Of a DNA stretch of 64,000 nt, positions 13,306-24,654 are shown in pieces. The notes under the pieces were generated by a model. That model was not told the origin of the DNA and made no database searches. It saw only the letters and a program-made list of their open reading frames with translations. Position 1 is the stretch's first letter, and each line of letters begins with the position of its first letter. The stretch lies in NCBI GenBank assembly GCA_029532415.1, contig JAQOTA010000002.1, positions 124,001 to 188,000 of the forward strand, in the 5' to 3' direction. Origin of the DNA: Marasmius tenuissimus. Taxonomy: Eukaryota; Basidiomycota; Agaricomycetes; Agaricales; Marasmiaceae. The position numbers and the translations under genes are program-made.

Positions 13306-13744
13306 ATGATTCGACACTCCATTTCTTCGATCGAGAACCTTGGGGTGCGTCCTGAATTCTTTATCTGGTTGTGCGCATAATCAACATGGTTCTCTCCTTG
13401 ACTCGTAGGCCCACATATTATACACTCAAATCGGAGTCTCGGGTTGCCGATTGCACTATAGCTTCTCTCTCAAGAGTCAATCTCAGCATATTCGTCTCGA
13501 AATCCCGCCAGAAAGTATTGGCTTACTGTCAGACTCACGGGTCGCGGGTAACTCGAGCTTGGAGTGGGGCACGCCGTACAATGCGCCACAATTCCCGTCA
13601 GCGACGATTATTGGCCATGGCTCACGGGCATTGAAAAGCTTGACGTCAAACGGCGTCCTAGTCAGTTCACGGAACCAAGAAAGGTTTTACCGTTATACTC
13701 TGAACCCCTCGTCGTATCTCCTAGAATCTACTGGTGGCCCCTGA
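13306..13744 (+). CDS. unrecognised small protein next to oxidase copy A
   Basis: Two exons: MIRHSISSIENLG, then an intron GTGCGTCC...CGTAG, then a frame beginning AHILYTQIGVSGCRLHYSF and open to the TGA at 13742-13744. About 125 residues, with no signal peptide or recognised domain. The leader (TGACATAAGCCCGTTCAA) and the first half of the intron closely resemble those of the gene at 18827, so the two are probably diverged copies. An alternative start at 13224 needs a different acceptor. Confidence 0.4.
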
Positions 13745-15394
13745 TATCGAGTCTGAGTTGGCTTTAGGCGCATTTTTTTTTCTTTTCGTTCGTTCTTTTC
13801 AATCGCTGAATATATTATTGCTGAAGTCATTGCTCTCTGTTTCGCCCCTTGCACAAAACAGGCCTGCTCCTCCGCCTATTGATGTAGTGAACTTTGGTTT
13901 GGCACTCATTTCACCTCCGGCTCCCAACTACGCTACAAGGCATCTTTGATCTCCCCGTTTCGACTACGTTTGCTAACTATCGCTTTCTTTCAGTGGAGAT
14001 CCAGGTATAGCTCACTACGGAAGTTCGTTTTTGAGAACCCGACTCCTTGCTTTTGCTGAACGATTCGTGGTATATTGTAGATGCCGAAAATGACATGACC
14101 TTCAAAGGAGGAAGGAAGGAAGGAGGCATTTGGAATCTTACCACTCATGATTGCTGCAGTGATACTGAGTGGAATCTCAGTGGCGGGTAGTCGAATGGCG
14201 TGTGTAGGCTGCTGGCAGTCGGAAGCTTGCTAGAGGTATGATCCCTTGGTCACCTATCAGTTCTTTCGAGTGAGGGACTTACGCAAATTCTCTCGGAGCG
14301 CCGGTGATACCCCATCACTTGTTTGTGCTCCTACGTGGCGAGCTCGTAGGTCATAGGTTAGAGAATTAATCCGAATTACCATGTGCATCGCTCTGAATAT
14401 CATCTTTGTTGAACAGGTACAGTGCCTCCGCGAGTTGCTATTTGACCTCTTACTCACTTCTCGAATTCCTCAACCTGCTATACATCAGGACGGCATTCTC
14501 GTACGATATACTGCTCTGAATAAATGATTAAGGACTGACATCACAGCAAATGACAAGGCTGAGGTTGTGATCCGGGGGATAGCGGGGTGTGTCACACTTG
14601 AGCAACTCGCCGGCGGTTTTTCTCATCTTCTCGTAACTCGAGGTTTTAATTTGAGCTTGTCAGTAAGATTTGTATCTATCATACGGACAATCCGCTCTGC
14701 CATTTGCGACTGCCAGCACGTCAACCCCCACACGACCTTGGTATTCCAAGTCTCAGCTAGTAAATTACCGGTATTCGGGACAGATCCGTAAGGATCGACA
14801 CGCCAGAACTGATCGGGCCGCTTCTCGCGAGGTTACTTGGGCTTGGAAGAGATTTTCTGGGATAGACAGTGACCCGTTCGGTCTTCTACGACCCCAACAG
14901 CACGATCCCCTTATACCACAAACACAATTGTAGTCGTCCCGGCAAGTTGCAAACGCACTCACTAGGAATCGACTTTAGGGTCGGGAGTGTTAACGATACC
15001 AAAAGCTACCGTCTGCAACGGTAGAACTCGGATAGGAATGCAGCGGAGGATGTGGGTACGACATTGGAATTTGGGAGGGAGCTTCTTTTTGCGAGAGATA
15101 GTGGGCAATTACCAACGTCGTTTATTGGGGCGTTGAGAGGCGACGGGGATGTACAAATGCAAATGATAAGGGTGGGGGATGACTTGATATCGCTGCTCGC
15201 GGGGGTTTGTCAACGAACAGAGATGTAACCCGCAGAAGGCCTTGCCATGGGCGATAAAGGCTCGCCATGGGACGAAGTTGGAGGGTATCTTTGACGTGTC
15301 ACAAGGAAAGGAAGATGTGTTGATTCTGATTGTGGTCGCATCGGGTCGCTGCCTCTGCGGTAAATAACAGTGCCCTGGGAAGTAGCGAGTGATG
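13745..15394. other. no convincing gene
   Basis: Short frames only. The right end may contain further, unrecognisable parts of the oxidase relic at 15395-15800. Confidence 0.3.
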
Positions 15395-15800
15395 CCTGCT
15401 GTCAGACCCATTCCGATACAGTGAGCAAAGTCAGTTCCTTCGAACCCTTGACACAGGTTGATGCTCAAAGCCGTTACAATATTTTCTACTTTGTTTTCCG
15501 TCTTCTCGCACACAATGTGAGTTCAACGGTCTATCTCAATTTGACCAATTTATATCTACAAGGATTCCCGTTCCATCTTCGCTGCCCAGCTACTTGTGGT
15601 TTAGCTGTGCTACACAGGAAATGAGAACTGGTGTGAGCGGGAAAGGCGCACTGTGGGTTGGGATAGAAGTTGATGGGGGTTACTTAACACCGCCAGAATC
15701 ATGTCCTTGACAGTTCTGATCTCTACAATCTTGGGGATGTCTTCCAGGATATGGAACTCAAGTACACCGGAGGCTTCAAAACTGAGTCTATGGTTTGCAT
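15395..15800 (-). pseudogene. relic of a fourth FAD-linked oxidase
   Basis: On the minus strand the segment aligns by eye with the second and third exons of copy A. EDIPKIVEIRTVKDM corresponds to DDVSEIVKIGTANDV, and a CACAGCTA (HSY exon start) and a GAGACGG-AACAAA block follow in the same order. The frame is broken by TAA and TAG soon after the His codon, and the RSGG part of the flavin motif is lost. No signal peptide exon or C-terminal exons are recognisable. The decay is old compared with the near-identical copies B and C. Confidence 0.65.
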
Positions 15801-16119
15801 TTTGGCGGGCGGGCTGTTTTTATGCCCAAGCCCGGGTCTCGGTCTGCGTACCAGACAAGCCCTGAGTGATGACTGACAATGGCCGGGCAGAAAGATAGAA
15901 AGATAGATCTGACTGATTCAAGCCGCAATCACTGATTTACCGTAGTGCACGTATGGCCGCCCCAGAACAGCAGGCTCTTGGGACAGTGGTACAGTGCAAA
16001 TTGAGGAAGTTTGTGGCAGGATCAACTCCCGTTATAACCCTGAATAATTGATCCTGAGGGCGTGGTGACAGCCTGTATCACGACAGCAACCGATGAGCCA
16101 AAAAAGTTGAAAAGAGAGC

Positions 16120-16126
16120 TATAAAA
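16120..16126 (+). promoter_or_regulatory. TATA box of the seven-helix gene
   Basis: TATAAAA lies 115 nt upstream of the ATG at 16235. It is the only such motif in the upstream 300 nt. Confidence 0.4.
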
Positions 16127-16234
16127 AACGTGTATAGGTTCCCTGATGCCCACATTACAACCATTGTGAGTACATCTGCCTATCTTTCTCTACTACCATT
16201 ACCCGGCTCATCCATTTTCCAGTCCACTACATTC

Positions 16235-17635
16235 ATGATGGAAAGCCCGCTTTCTATAAGTGAAACACAGGCTTCAATAGAGCTCTCTGGGCTTGTTATG
16301 TATGGCAAAGATCTCATCTGGTCCTTCAGTGAAATCCTGGTGACTGGAATCATTTATGGTGAGGATGCACTGTAATGGTCAGTCTCTATCAGCACTTGCC
16401 AGCCACTAACAACCATCTTTACTGTTCAGGTGCTCACATGTTACTCACTTTAGTGGCTATCACTATCTTGTGGTGGTAAGGGCTCAGTATACTATGTAAG
16501 GCTTTTATGTGACTTGAACTGACCTTGGAACAAGTCGAAAGGGTGGAATAAAGCAAGCTAAAGCAATTCTTGGTGTATCTGTGATTGCTCTATTCCTTCT
16601 AGCAACTGCAGATCTCTGCTGTACAATGGTATACCTCATTGTGGGCGTTCAGAGTCTTCTAATCAACAATGTGGGCATGTCCATTGTCACCAAAAACATT
16701 GCCTACCTTGAGAAGTTCCATATATTGTTGGAAATGCATTCTGTCTTGTTTCCAGTGGCAGTAAGTCCCTTTTACTCTGTCCTAACTTGATGTGAAGCTC
16801 ATAATTCTGGCATTGATTATAGTTTGTTATTGGTGATGCTATTGTCATCTGGAGAGCTTGTGCACTATCTGGTGGGAAGAAAAGAATCATATTCCTGTTG
16901 GTGGTCTTGCAGCTTGCTACAACAGGTCAGTATTCACAACAAAATCAAGCATGAATCTCGGATTCTTGGTTGAGAGCAAGTGACAGGTACAGCCTTTGGC
17001 TGGGTTGGATGTTTTGTTGCTGCTGGGATGCCCTTTGAGACCATAAATTGCCGACCAGTGCTTCTAACAACATATGCACTTTCCATTGCAATAAACATGG
17101 CTGGAACCATGGTAATTGGCTACACAAATTGGTATTTTCATTTACTGACCATCTCATTATGCTTTGGTGACCAGTTCTTCATAGGTCTAATTGGAGGGCC
17201 ATGCAGGAGTATATCAAGTTGTCTCATTGGTCAGCCAGAGCACAGAGAGTCACTGTCTTGCTTATGGAATCTGGTCTTTTCTATGTCCTTCTTCTGGTAT
17301 GTACCAGATAAGCCCAATCCAGTGGATGTTTGCTCATTTCCTGGTGTCAATAGGTTATCCAATTCTTGTTAGAGGTCATACCAGCCCCAGATTCACAATT
17401 TCACCATCAAATAGTTCAAGGAATATTCTACAAGATTTCAACTCTGTTGGTGGTATGCTAGCTCTAACTCAATATAATTCTGTCTTGGGTTGCTGAACAT
17501 CCACAACAGGGAATATATCCTACAGCACTGATTGTTCTTGTTTTTTTGAAATGGTCATTATGGGACGCAAATGGTGTTCCATCTTTACACCTAAATAGCA
17601 CTGAGGCCTCAGATTTATGTCACCCTTATGCATAA
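16235..17635 (+). CDS. seven-helix membrane protein (basidiomycete GPCR-like family)
   Basis: Eight exons splice in phase from ATGATGGAA to the TAA at 17633-17635, about 340 residues. Hydrophobic stretches in order include GAHMLLTLVAITILWW, GVSVIALFLLATADLCC, FVIGDAIVIWRACAL, RIIFLLVVLQLATT, ALSIAINMAGTMVIGY, VLLMESGLFYVLLLVIQFLL and GIYPTALIVLVFL. The layout, with a cytoplasmic loop before an 'ESGxxY' helix and a last helix with 'YPTxxIVLV', is that of a large mushroom family of seven-helix proteins. They resemble receptors but have no proven ligand or G-protein. The cytoplasmic tail is short. Base composition here (about 16.1-18.3 kb) is clearly more AT-rich than the flanking oxidase genes. 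Confidence 0.75.
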
Positions 17636-18826
17636 CAAGTGAATCTCAATGGTACTAAAGGCCAATCATCTCACTAAGACCACACTATGGAATGGGTGAG
17701 TGAGTTTTGTTGTCTATGGTCCAATCACAATCCCTTTCAATGACCACACTGCATGCAAGCCTTGGGTCTCTGTCAGTCCCGTTCACTGCAAGGAAGAGCA
17801 ATGATTATGAGTAAGAGGTGGTGCTGTAGATTATGTATACCCACCAAGAAAACAAAAAATCATTAGCTGAGTATGAAGACCCCCAGGAATTCTTAAAATC
17901 GAAGTTGTTATCTCATCTATACACTGATACAGCTGCTGGACAGTCACCACAAGTAAGCTCATGGATCCACGACAATTCCCCAAGACCAGGAAACCTAGGC
18001 TTTCGTGTGATAACATCAAAACAAGTCTGTTCTACAGATAAACACCAAAATTGAATTATTCTCCCGCCTTTCGAAGTGCTCAGTAAGTAATAAACTGTGC
18101 TGCCTGCATGACAGTAAAGTGTTGCTCCTACAAATAGTATGTATGTCAAAAGTAATGCTGGAGAACTTGAAGACACACAAAGTGTAAGCTCCCCTCCATA
18201 TTCTGCAGCACCTCCAAATTTGGCATTGGTCTCCCGGGCGACGGGGTCCCTACCTGACCTAGATGGTACATCAGTAATGAATAAAAATAACTCTCAGTTC
18301 AAGATAACTAAGGTTCTTTAGATTTCCATGTTCAGGAGCAAGAGAACCAATAGGGACTTAATCAGGTCCCTCCTTGCCACTCAACGCACTAAGGCACACC
18401 CGGTATTCTCATCGTCGAAAGCCGGGGAACGCGATGTCGTGGCTTTATGTTGTCTAGTTGAGATTTTGAGAGTTTATACGCCAGCAAAGATCTAAACCGA
18501 GGCGACTGGACATGCGAGAAGCTATATCAACTCCCCGAACGTGGTAGAATCTAGAAACCAGACGGCAGTACTACAGATCGAGAAAATAGCGAGCACGGCA
18601 TGATGAGCACCCACGCAACTAAACGAGAAGATTGGAGATGCACGATCTTCATCGCAGATGAAACAAACCATCAAAGAGAATTAGGACGGGTCATGGTGAT
18701 GGTGAAGAAACACGTTGAATTCGCTTACATCATCGATCTTTGAAGAAGATAGCGCCCACCAACACCCACAGTGTTACACGAGTTGATGTCATGACATAAG
18801 CGCGTTCAATTTCTTTCCTTACCATC
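17636..18826. other. AT-rich stretch without a supported gene
   Basis: Short frames near 17833-18054 and 18139-18321 have no family resemblance and no convincing splice partners. The DNA shares the AT-rich character of the seven-helix gene to about 18350, then returns to the local average. Confidence 0.3.
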
Positions 18827-19112
18827 ATGGATCCATCCTCGACGGCACTAGATTCTCAGATTCTCACTTTTACTCGTCTGCAAGGAACGGCTATACCATA
18901 TGTTGCTGGTGCTACCATAGGTGGAGTTTGGAGTCGTGTCGAGGTACGTCCTTCCAATCCTTCGTCTTGTTGTGCGCGTGTGCTCAACCTGAACTTTTTT
19001 GGGTTGTACCTAGGCTCACACGAAAATTCGAAGTATTATTACTGCTCGTCCTGTGGAATTTTCATTCACTCACGCACTAGGTGTCTTTTGTGCGCGCAAA
19101 ATCGCACCAGCA
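18827..19112 (+). CDS. unrecognised small protein next to oxidase copy B
   Basis: Exon 1 starts MDPSSTALDSQILTFTRLQG and ends VWSRVE at a GTACGTCC donor. After a 55-nt intron the frame continues AHTKIRSIITARPVEFSFTH to a stop, about 72 residues. The leader (CATGACATAAGCGCGTTCAA) and the intron (GTACGTCCT...TTGTTGTGCGC) match the gene at 13306. Both second exons begin with Ala-His, but the rest differs, so at least one copy is degenerate. Weak support as a working gene. Confidence 0.3.
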
Positions 19113-20074
19113 TAACTTCGTTCACCTGGACATGGATTATCGAGATTGGGTATCGTGACTACGCTCAAACACATATTGTCGGATACTGTAGCCAGATTTA
19201 CTCCTCGTCTCAAAGGAGGTAGCTCCATCGGGCCTGCACTCGTAATTCATCTGTGTCGCTGTTAGCCGACAGTGAGGGTGCTGTGTTTTGGACTTTGGGT
19301 TTTGACGTCGACGGCGTGCTGAGGTTAGGCAGTCTTGCTGGCGAGTGTGTAACCTTTCCCCCTTTTTTTTGTTCAGCTCTGCTCATATCTCGAAGCATAC
19401 CACGGCTCGAAGGAATCTACGCCCTCATGAGCGACAACTTGCTCGCTACCTGAACCCAAGGCACCTCGTCACTGTCGGTAGTGGATGGCGCTGTGACAAG
19501 TGCAGTCATATGCCCTTGACGCAGATACCTCTCGTCACGAATCCAAAATGCTCGCCGGCGCTCACCATACTGCCTGCTGTCACCCGTCATTCCTGCTTTG
19601 ATTGTTTGTCCGGTAGAACTGGGCGAAGTAGGGTTGTGTGGAATGGGTACTCAGGCTACCACTGTGCTCGGGATATGCGGTCGTCGACATTGTGGTGTCG
19701 TGAACGAGAATCAGAATCAAGGCCAGCGGCACGAGGTGTGTCTTTTCTCGCTTCGTTCTTTCGTTTCGTGGGCTTATCCTTGCTCACTGGCATAGAACTA
19801 CTACTAGTGCCTATACGCATAAATGTATACAGTATATGGCTGAAGTTGATCGTTTCCTTCACGAAAACCCCTATCCTCCCCTCTGTCGGACCGCCCTGAT
19901 CAAACGGCTAAGTCTGACCGCATTACGTTCCATCATTACGGCCATTTCCCCGAGGCTGTTTCACCATTCTTTCGACTCCACACCGACGCGGCGACCCTCG
20001 GTTGTCAAAGTTATATAGAGCGGGGAGGAAAATATCATGACCGCTCTTTTTCTTCCCCCGCTCCCGCTGCCACG

Positions 20075-21976
20075 ATGGGGTTCCGAATGCTCAAAGCTCT
20101 ACCTCTTGTTTTGGCTGTCCTCGGTCACTTCGCATCTGCGGATCTAGGGAGCGACTTGTCCGATGCGGGTATTGATGCTATCTTTCCAGGTGGTGAAGGG
20201 TTCGAGGGTGCTAGTGCCGCTTGTGAGTTTCTTTTCAATTAGGTTCTTGTGCGCAGCGACTGAATCCTGGCTGCAAGATAACCAACGATTCACATTCTCC
20301 CCCGCTGCTATTGCGTATCCCAAATCCGCAGAGGAAGTTTCAAAGGCCGTACAAGTCGGAGCTGGGAATGGGATGCAAGTCGTTGCCAGGAGTGGAGGGG
20401 TACGTGCCCTTATCTCGTACTATTCCCTTCGTTCTCTGACCTCGGTCTTACAGCATAGCTACGTCGCCAACGGTCTTGGCGGCAAAGACGGAACGCTCGT
20501 CGTCGATATGAGCAACATGAAGACAATTTCCGTTGACGAGTCGTCGAATATCGCAACGATTGAGACGGGGAACCGACTGGGGAAGGTGGCACTGGAACTG
20601 AACGACAAGGGGAGAGCGTTACCGCATGGAACATGTCCCTACGTTGGGATTGGAGGCCATTCGGGTGAGGGGTTTTCTCCACATTTTCCTTCTGTTTTGT
20701 GAGGTTCTGAGCGGTTTGATCCCCTTAGCGTTCGGAGGATTCGGATATACATCTCGGATGTGGGGGCTCACTATGGATACAATCAAAGCCGTGAATACGG
20801 TTCTGGCGAATGGGACGAGTGTGAGGGTTACAGAGGATAATTATCCTGATCTATTCTTTGTGAGCTCCTCGAACATTCGCTCTCTCGTTTGCTTCCTTAC
20901 CAACCCTTCTCCAGGCCCTCCGAGGCGCTGCCCCGTCTTTCGGAATAACCACTTCCATCGAAGTGGAGACGTTCGACGCCCCACAGTATTCAATAATATT
21001 CACGTATACCTGGGATCTGGACACACAAGCCGCATCCCAAGCCCTCCTCTCCTTCCAATCCTTCATCACTGACACACCCGACCTCCCTCCCGAATTCGGT
21101 TCAGGGCTCAACCTCTACAAGGGTAGCTCCCAAGGAAAAGTCGGGATCACCTTCGTCGGGGGCTGGTACGGCGAGGAAGGCAAACTCGACGATGTGATTG
21201 CTCCGTTCCTCGGGAAGATGCCTGAACCGGAGGGGAACGATAGGTTGGGCGATGGGACTTATATCGGTGCGGTGAGCGCTATAGGTGGTGACTTAGATAC
21301 GAGTGGGGAAGATTCGAGGGATACGTTTTATGCCAAGTCGCTGATTACGCCGGAGGGACAACCGTTGAGTGAGGAGGCAGCGGGTTCGTTTTTGGAGTAT
21401 CTCGCTGAGGAGGGGTGGAATTCGGATACGGTGAGGTTTTTTCGGGGTTCTTTGGGTTTGCTCTGATTCTGATTTTTTTTACGAAGGCTTGGTTCATGCA
21501 AGTTGAATTGTATGGAGGTGCCAATTCGAAGGTCAACGCTGTTCCGGTTGACTCGAGCGCATTCGTGAGGAGGGATGCGTTGTTTGCGTGGCAACTATAC
21601 GCTTCCTCTTCCAATTACCAACCTCCGTATCCTGATGAAGGGTTTACTTTCGTTGATGGTGAGCTCTCTGCGCCGTTTCACCTAGTCGGCCGGTAACAAG
21701 TACCCCCCATCTTCTAGGCGCTGTCAATAGCATCGTCGGTTCTATGCCTGGTGACTGGGATTACAGTGCTTACACCAACTACATCGATGACCGACTTGAT
21801 AACTGTAAGCCTCCTCCCTGTCCTATCCCTTGCTGTCGTTTTTGCTTACCACTTCGCGTTATGAAGGGCAACACCTGTACTATGGCAACCACTATGATAG
21901 GCTCAAGTCTATCAAGAGCGAGTTTGACCCCAACAATGTGTTTGCTTTCCCCACGTCGATTGAGGAATCGTCGTAA
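20075..21976 (+). CDS. secreted FAD-linked oxidase, AA7/berberine-bridge type (copy B)
   Basis: Eight exons: 20075-20222, 20278-20399, 20454-20664, 20729-20859, 20915-21430, 21487-21658, 21718-21804 and 21867-21976, giving 498 residues. The signal peptide is hydrophobic (LPLVLAVLGHFASA). The FAD domain has ARSGG|HSYVANGLGGKDG (His for covalent flavin) and PHGTCPYVGIGGH (Cys for the second bond). The C-terminal BBE block reads LYYGNHYDRLKSIKSEFDPN. Bicovalent flavin in a secreted oxidase points to oxidation of sugars or oligosaccharides with release of H2O2; the real substrate is unknown. It is very similar to copy C and lies tail-to-tail with it, 735 bp apart. A TATATAG lies about 65 nt upstream of the ATG. 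Confidence 0.9.
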
Positions 21977-22377
21977 AGGGAGTGGGAGGTGGTTTGTTCC
22001 AACTATTAATCAGGGACCTTATATTTATCTTATCTTATGGACTTACCTCTTACTGACCTAGTAGCTCGAAGAATACATGTAACTGGATCGAGGAGAATAT
22101 AAACATTGGCCTCTAGCTCGAGCGTTGTATCAATGGGCCGTATTCACGAGGGAACCTCGCTCGTTGCGGTGGTAATACCGTTCACGGAGCGTGCTGCATC
22201 GTGCAGACTTGAACTCTCGCGTGTTACTGAGGTTCCAAATCATGACATTCGATTTCTGCCGACTTAAGGTAGTCAACGCATTGCGCTAGTATCTTCATAT
22301 CTCCTTGAACTTCTATATCCAAGGCCCAAATAATCACTAGGCTCAAAGTAGCCAGGGCCAGTATTCTCCAGCTTCAA

Positions 22378-22481
22378 AGATAGCGCCCACAAGCACCTAC
22401 AACCCTATTTGTTTGACTCGGATGGCCGCTAGCGAGATTGACTTCTCTCATCGGCTACCACAATCTGAGTGTTCGGGCAGT
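22378..22481 (+). repeat. third copy of the oxidase-associated leader
   Basis: AAGATAGCGCCCACAAGCACC repeats, with few changes, the leader at about 18745 (AAGATAGCGCCCACCAACAC) and more weakly that at 13220. It is followed by a short ATG frame (MAASEIDFSHRLPQSECSG) running into a GTAAGT donor, but no second exon was found. It marks the inverted-repeat junction between oxidase copies B and C. Confidence 0.4.
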
Positions 22482-22711
22482 AAGTAAGGGTCAAAGTCCA
22501 TAATTATATCGTGAATAAGACTAGTACAGCTATGATTACTCCACCAAGCGATCCCGCCTCGCCTCGCCCATCCTTGCACCGTTCGAACCAGAACCGGCAC
22601 CCCCAGGTTCAGTTTCATTCCTTGTATTGGTAGGATAAATAGATAGAGAAAAGATGGTGAAAGTTAAAGATAGTAAGAAAATATCGTCCTTTTTCGTATT
22701 ACAAGAATCCC

Positions 22712-24654
22712 TTATGCCGACTCCTCAACTGACGTGGGGAACTCGAATACGTCGCTGGGGTCGTATTGACTCTTGATGGATTTGAGCTTGTCGTAGTGGT
22801 TGCCGTAGTATAGTTGTTGCCCTATCATGATGGATGACGGTGAGCAAACGGAAAAGGGAAGAAGAGAAAAGAGGTTCGAAGAATACGTACAGTTATCCAG
22901 TCGGTCATCGATATAGTTGGTATATGCGCTGTAATCCCAGTCGTTTGGCATGGACCCGACGATGCTGTTGACAACGCCTGCAATGTATGTTAGCGGACAG
23001 GAGCCAGTAGTGACAAACCAGAATGGCTTACCATCGACAAAAGTAAAGCCTTCCTCAGGGTACGGAGGCTGGTTGTCGGAAGACGAAGCATAGAGCTGCC
23101 ACGTGAACAACGTGTCTCTCCTCACGAACGCAGTCTCATCGACAGGTACCGCGTTTACTTTTGAGTTGGCTCCACCGTAAAGTTCGACTTGCATGAACCA
23201 AGCCTAGAGTGACAGTAACACAACGGTAAGTAAACACATGAATAGAAAAAAAAACATAACGCGTATAAGCGTACCGTGTCGGATTGGAACCCCTCATTCG
23301 AAAGGTACTGCATGAACGACCCTGCCGCGTCCCCACTCAGAGGTGCACCCGCCGGCGTAATCAACGACTTGGCGTAGAACGTATCTGTTGTGTCCGGCCC
23401 AGTCGTATCCAAACTCCCACCCAACTCCTTCACCGAACCAATATACGTCCCATCCCCTAACCTGTCATTCGTTGCCGGCTGCGGCAACTTGGCCAAATAC
23501 GGTGCCAACACTTCATCCAATTTGCCTCCTTGTTCACCGTACCACCCACCGATGAGCTTGAACCCGACCTTGCCTTGGGCACTTCCCTTGTAGAGGGTAA
23601 GTTCCCCACCGAATTCGGGTGGAAGATCTGATGTGTCGGTGACGAAGCTCTGGAAGTCGACGAGAGCTTGGCCTGCAGCCGATGCGTCCAAATCCCAGGT
23701 ATACGAGAAGACGATAGAGTAGCTTGGTGCAGGGAATGTGGCGACTTCGATGGAAGTCGTTATTCCGAATGAGGGGGCAGCTCCTCGGAGGGCCTATTGA
23801 AAGAAACGGAAGAGGTTAGGTGACTATAGCCCAATGTATTGGAGACAAACTCACGAAGAACAAATCAGGATAATTATCCTTCGTAACTCTCACAGTCGTT
23901 CCGTTCGCAAGAACTGTGTTCACAGCTTGGATTGTATCCATCGTGAGCCCCCACATTCTCGATGTGAACCCGAATCCTCCAAACGCTGTAAAGTCATCGT
24001 GATCATCAGCCAACCAGCCAACAACAACGGAACGAGAGGAGAAATCCACCTGAATGTCCTCCAACCCCAACATAGGGACAGGTCCCGTGAGGCAACGCTC
24101 TCCCCTTCTCATTCAACCCCACCGCAACATTCCCAAGTCGGTTTCCAGTCTCAATCGTCGCAATGTTCGACGACTCGTCAACGGAAATCGTCTTCATGTT
24201 GCTCATATCAACTACGAGCGTTCCGTCTTTGCCGCCGAGACCGTTGGCGACGTAGCTGTGCTGTAAAAGGAGGTCATGGTCAGAAAAGAGAAAGAGTAAA
24301 AGAGATGATAGAACGACGGCGGACGTACCCCACCACTCCTAGCAACAACTCTCATCCCATTTCCAGCTCCGACTTGTACAATTTTTGAAACCTCTTCCGC
24401 AGATTTGGGATACGCGACAGCAGATGGAGAGAACGTGAATCGGCGGTTGTCTGATAATCACAGTCAGCTCACCACGAACGTGACAAGAAGGGAAAAAAGC
24501 AAGGAGACTTACAAGCCGCACTCGCAGCACTGTACCCATCGCTTCCAGGGAACAATGCATCAACACCAGCACCGGAAAGATCACTACTCAAGTCCGCAGA
24601 TGCGAGACTGGCTAGTCCTAGTGCTGTGAAGACGAGGGGTATCAGGAGTCCCAT
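22712..24654 (-). CDS. secreted FAD-linked oxidase, AA7/berberine-bridge type (copy C)
   Basis: Same exon pattern as copy B, on the other strand, from MGLLIPLVFTALGLASLASA (signal peptide) to FEFPTSVEESA at 22712. The covalent-flavin residues are intact: RSGG|HSYVANGLGG and GTCPYVGVGGH. The mid-domain NDRLGDGTYIG and FYAKSLITP blocks and the C-terminal WDYSAYTNYIDDRLDN block are nearly identical to copy B. Synonymous and intron differences are modest, which indicates a recent inverted duplication. No stop or frameshift was seen in any exon. Expected to act outside the cell as an H2O2-producing carbohydrate oxidase. Confidence 0.9.

Noticed and set aside
18139..18321. Possible extra C-terminal exon of the seven-helix protein.
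   Set aside because: The gene already closes with a stop at 17635 after the seventh helix, and no phase-compatible splice was found.
10160..24654. A secondary-metabolite biosynthetic cluster around the oxidases.
   Set aside because: No polyketide synthase, peptide synthetase, terpene cyclase, prenyltransferase or P450 is present; the locus is a tandem gene family.
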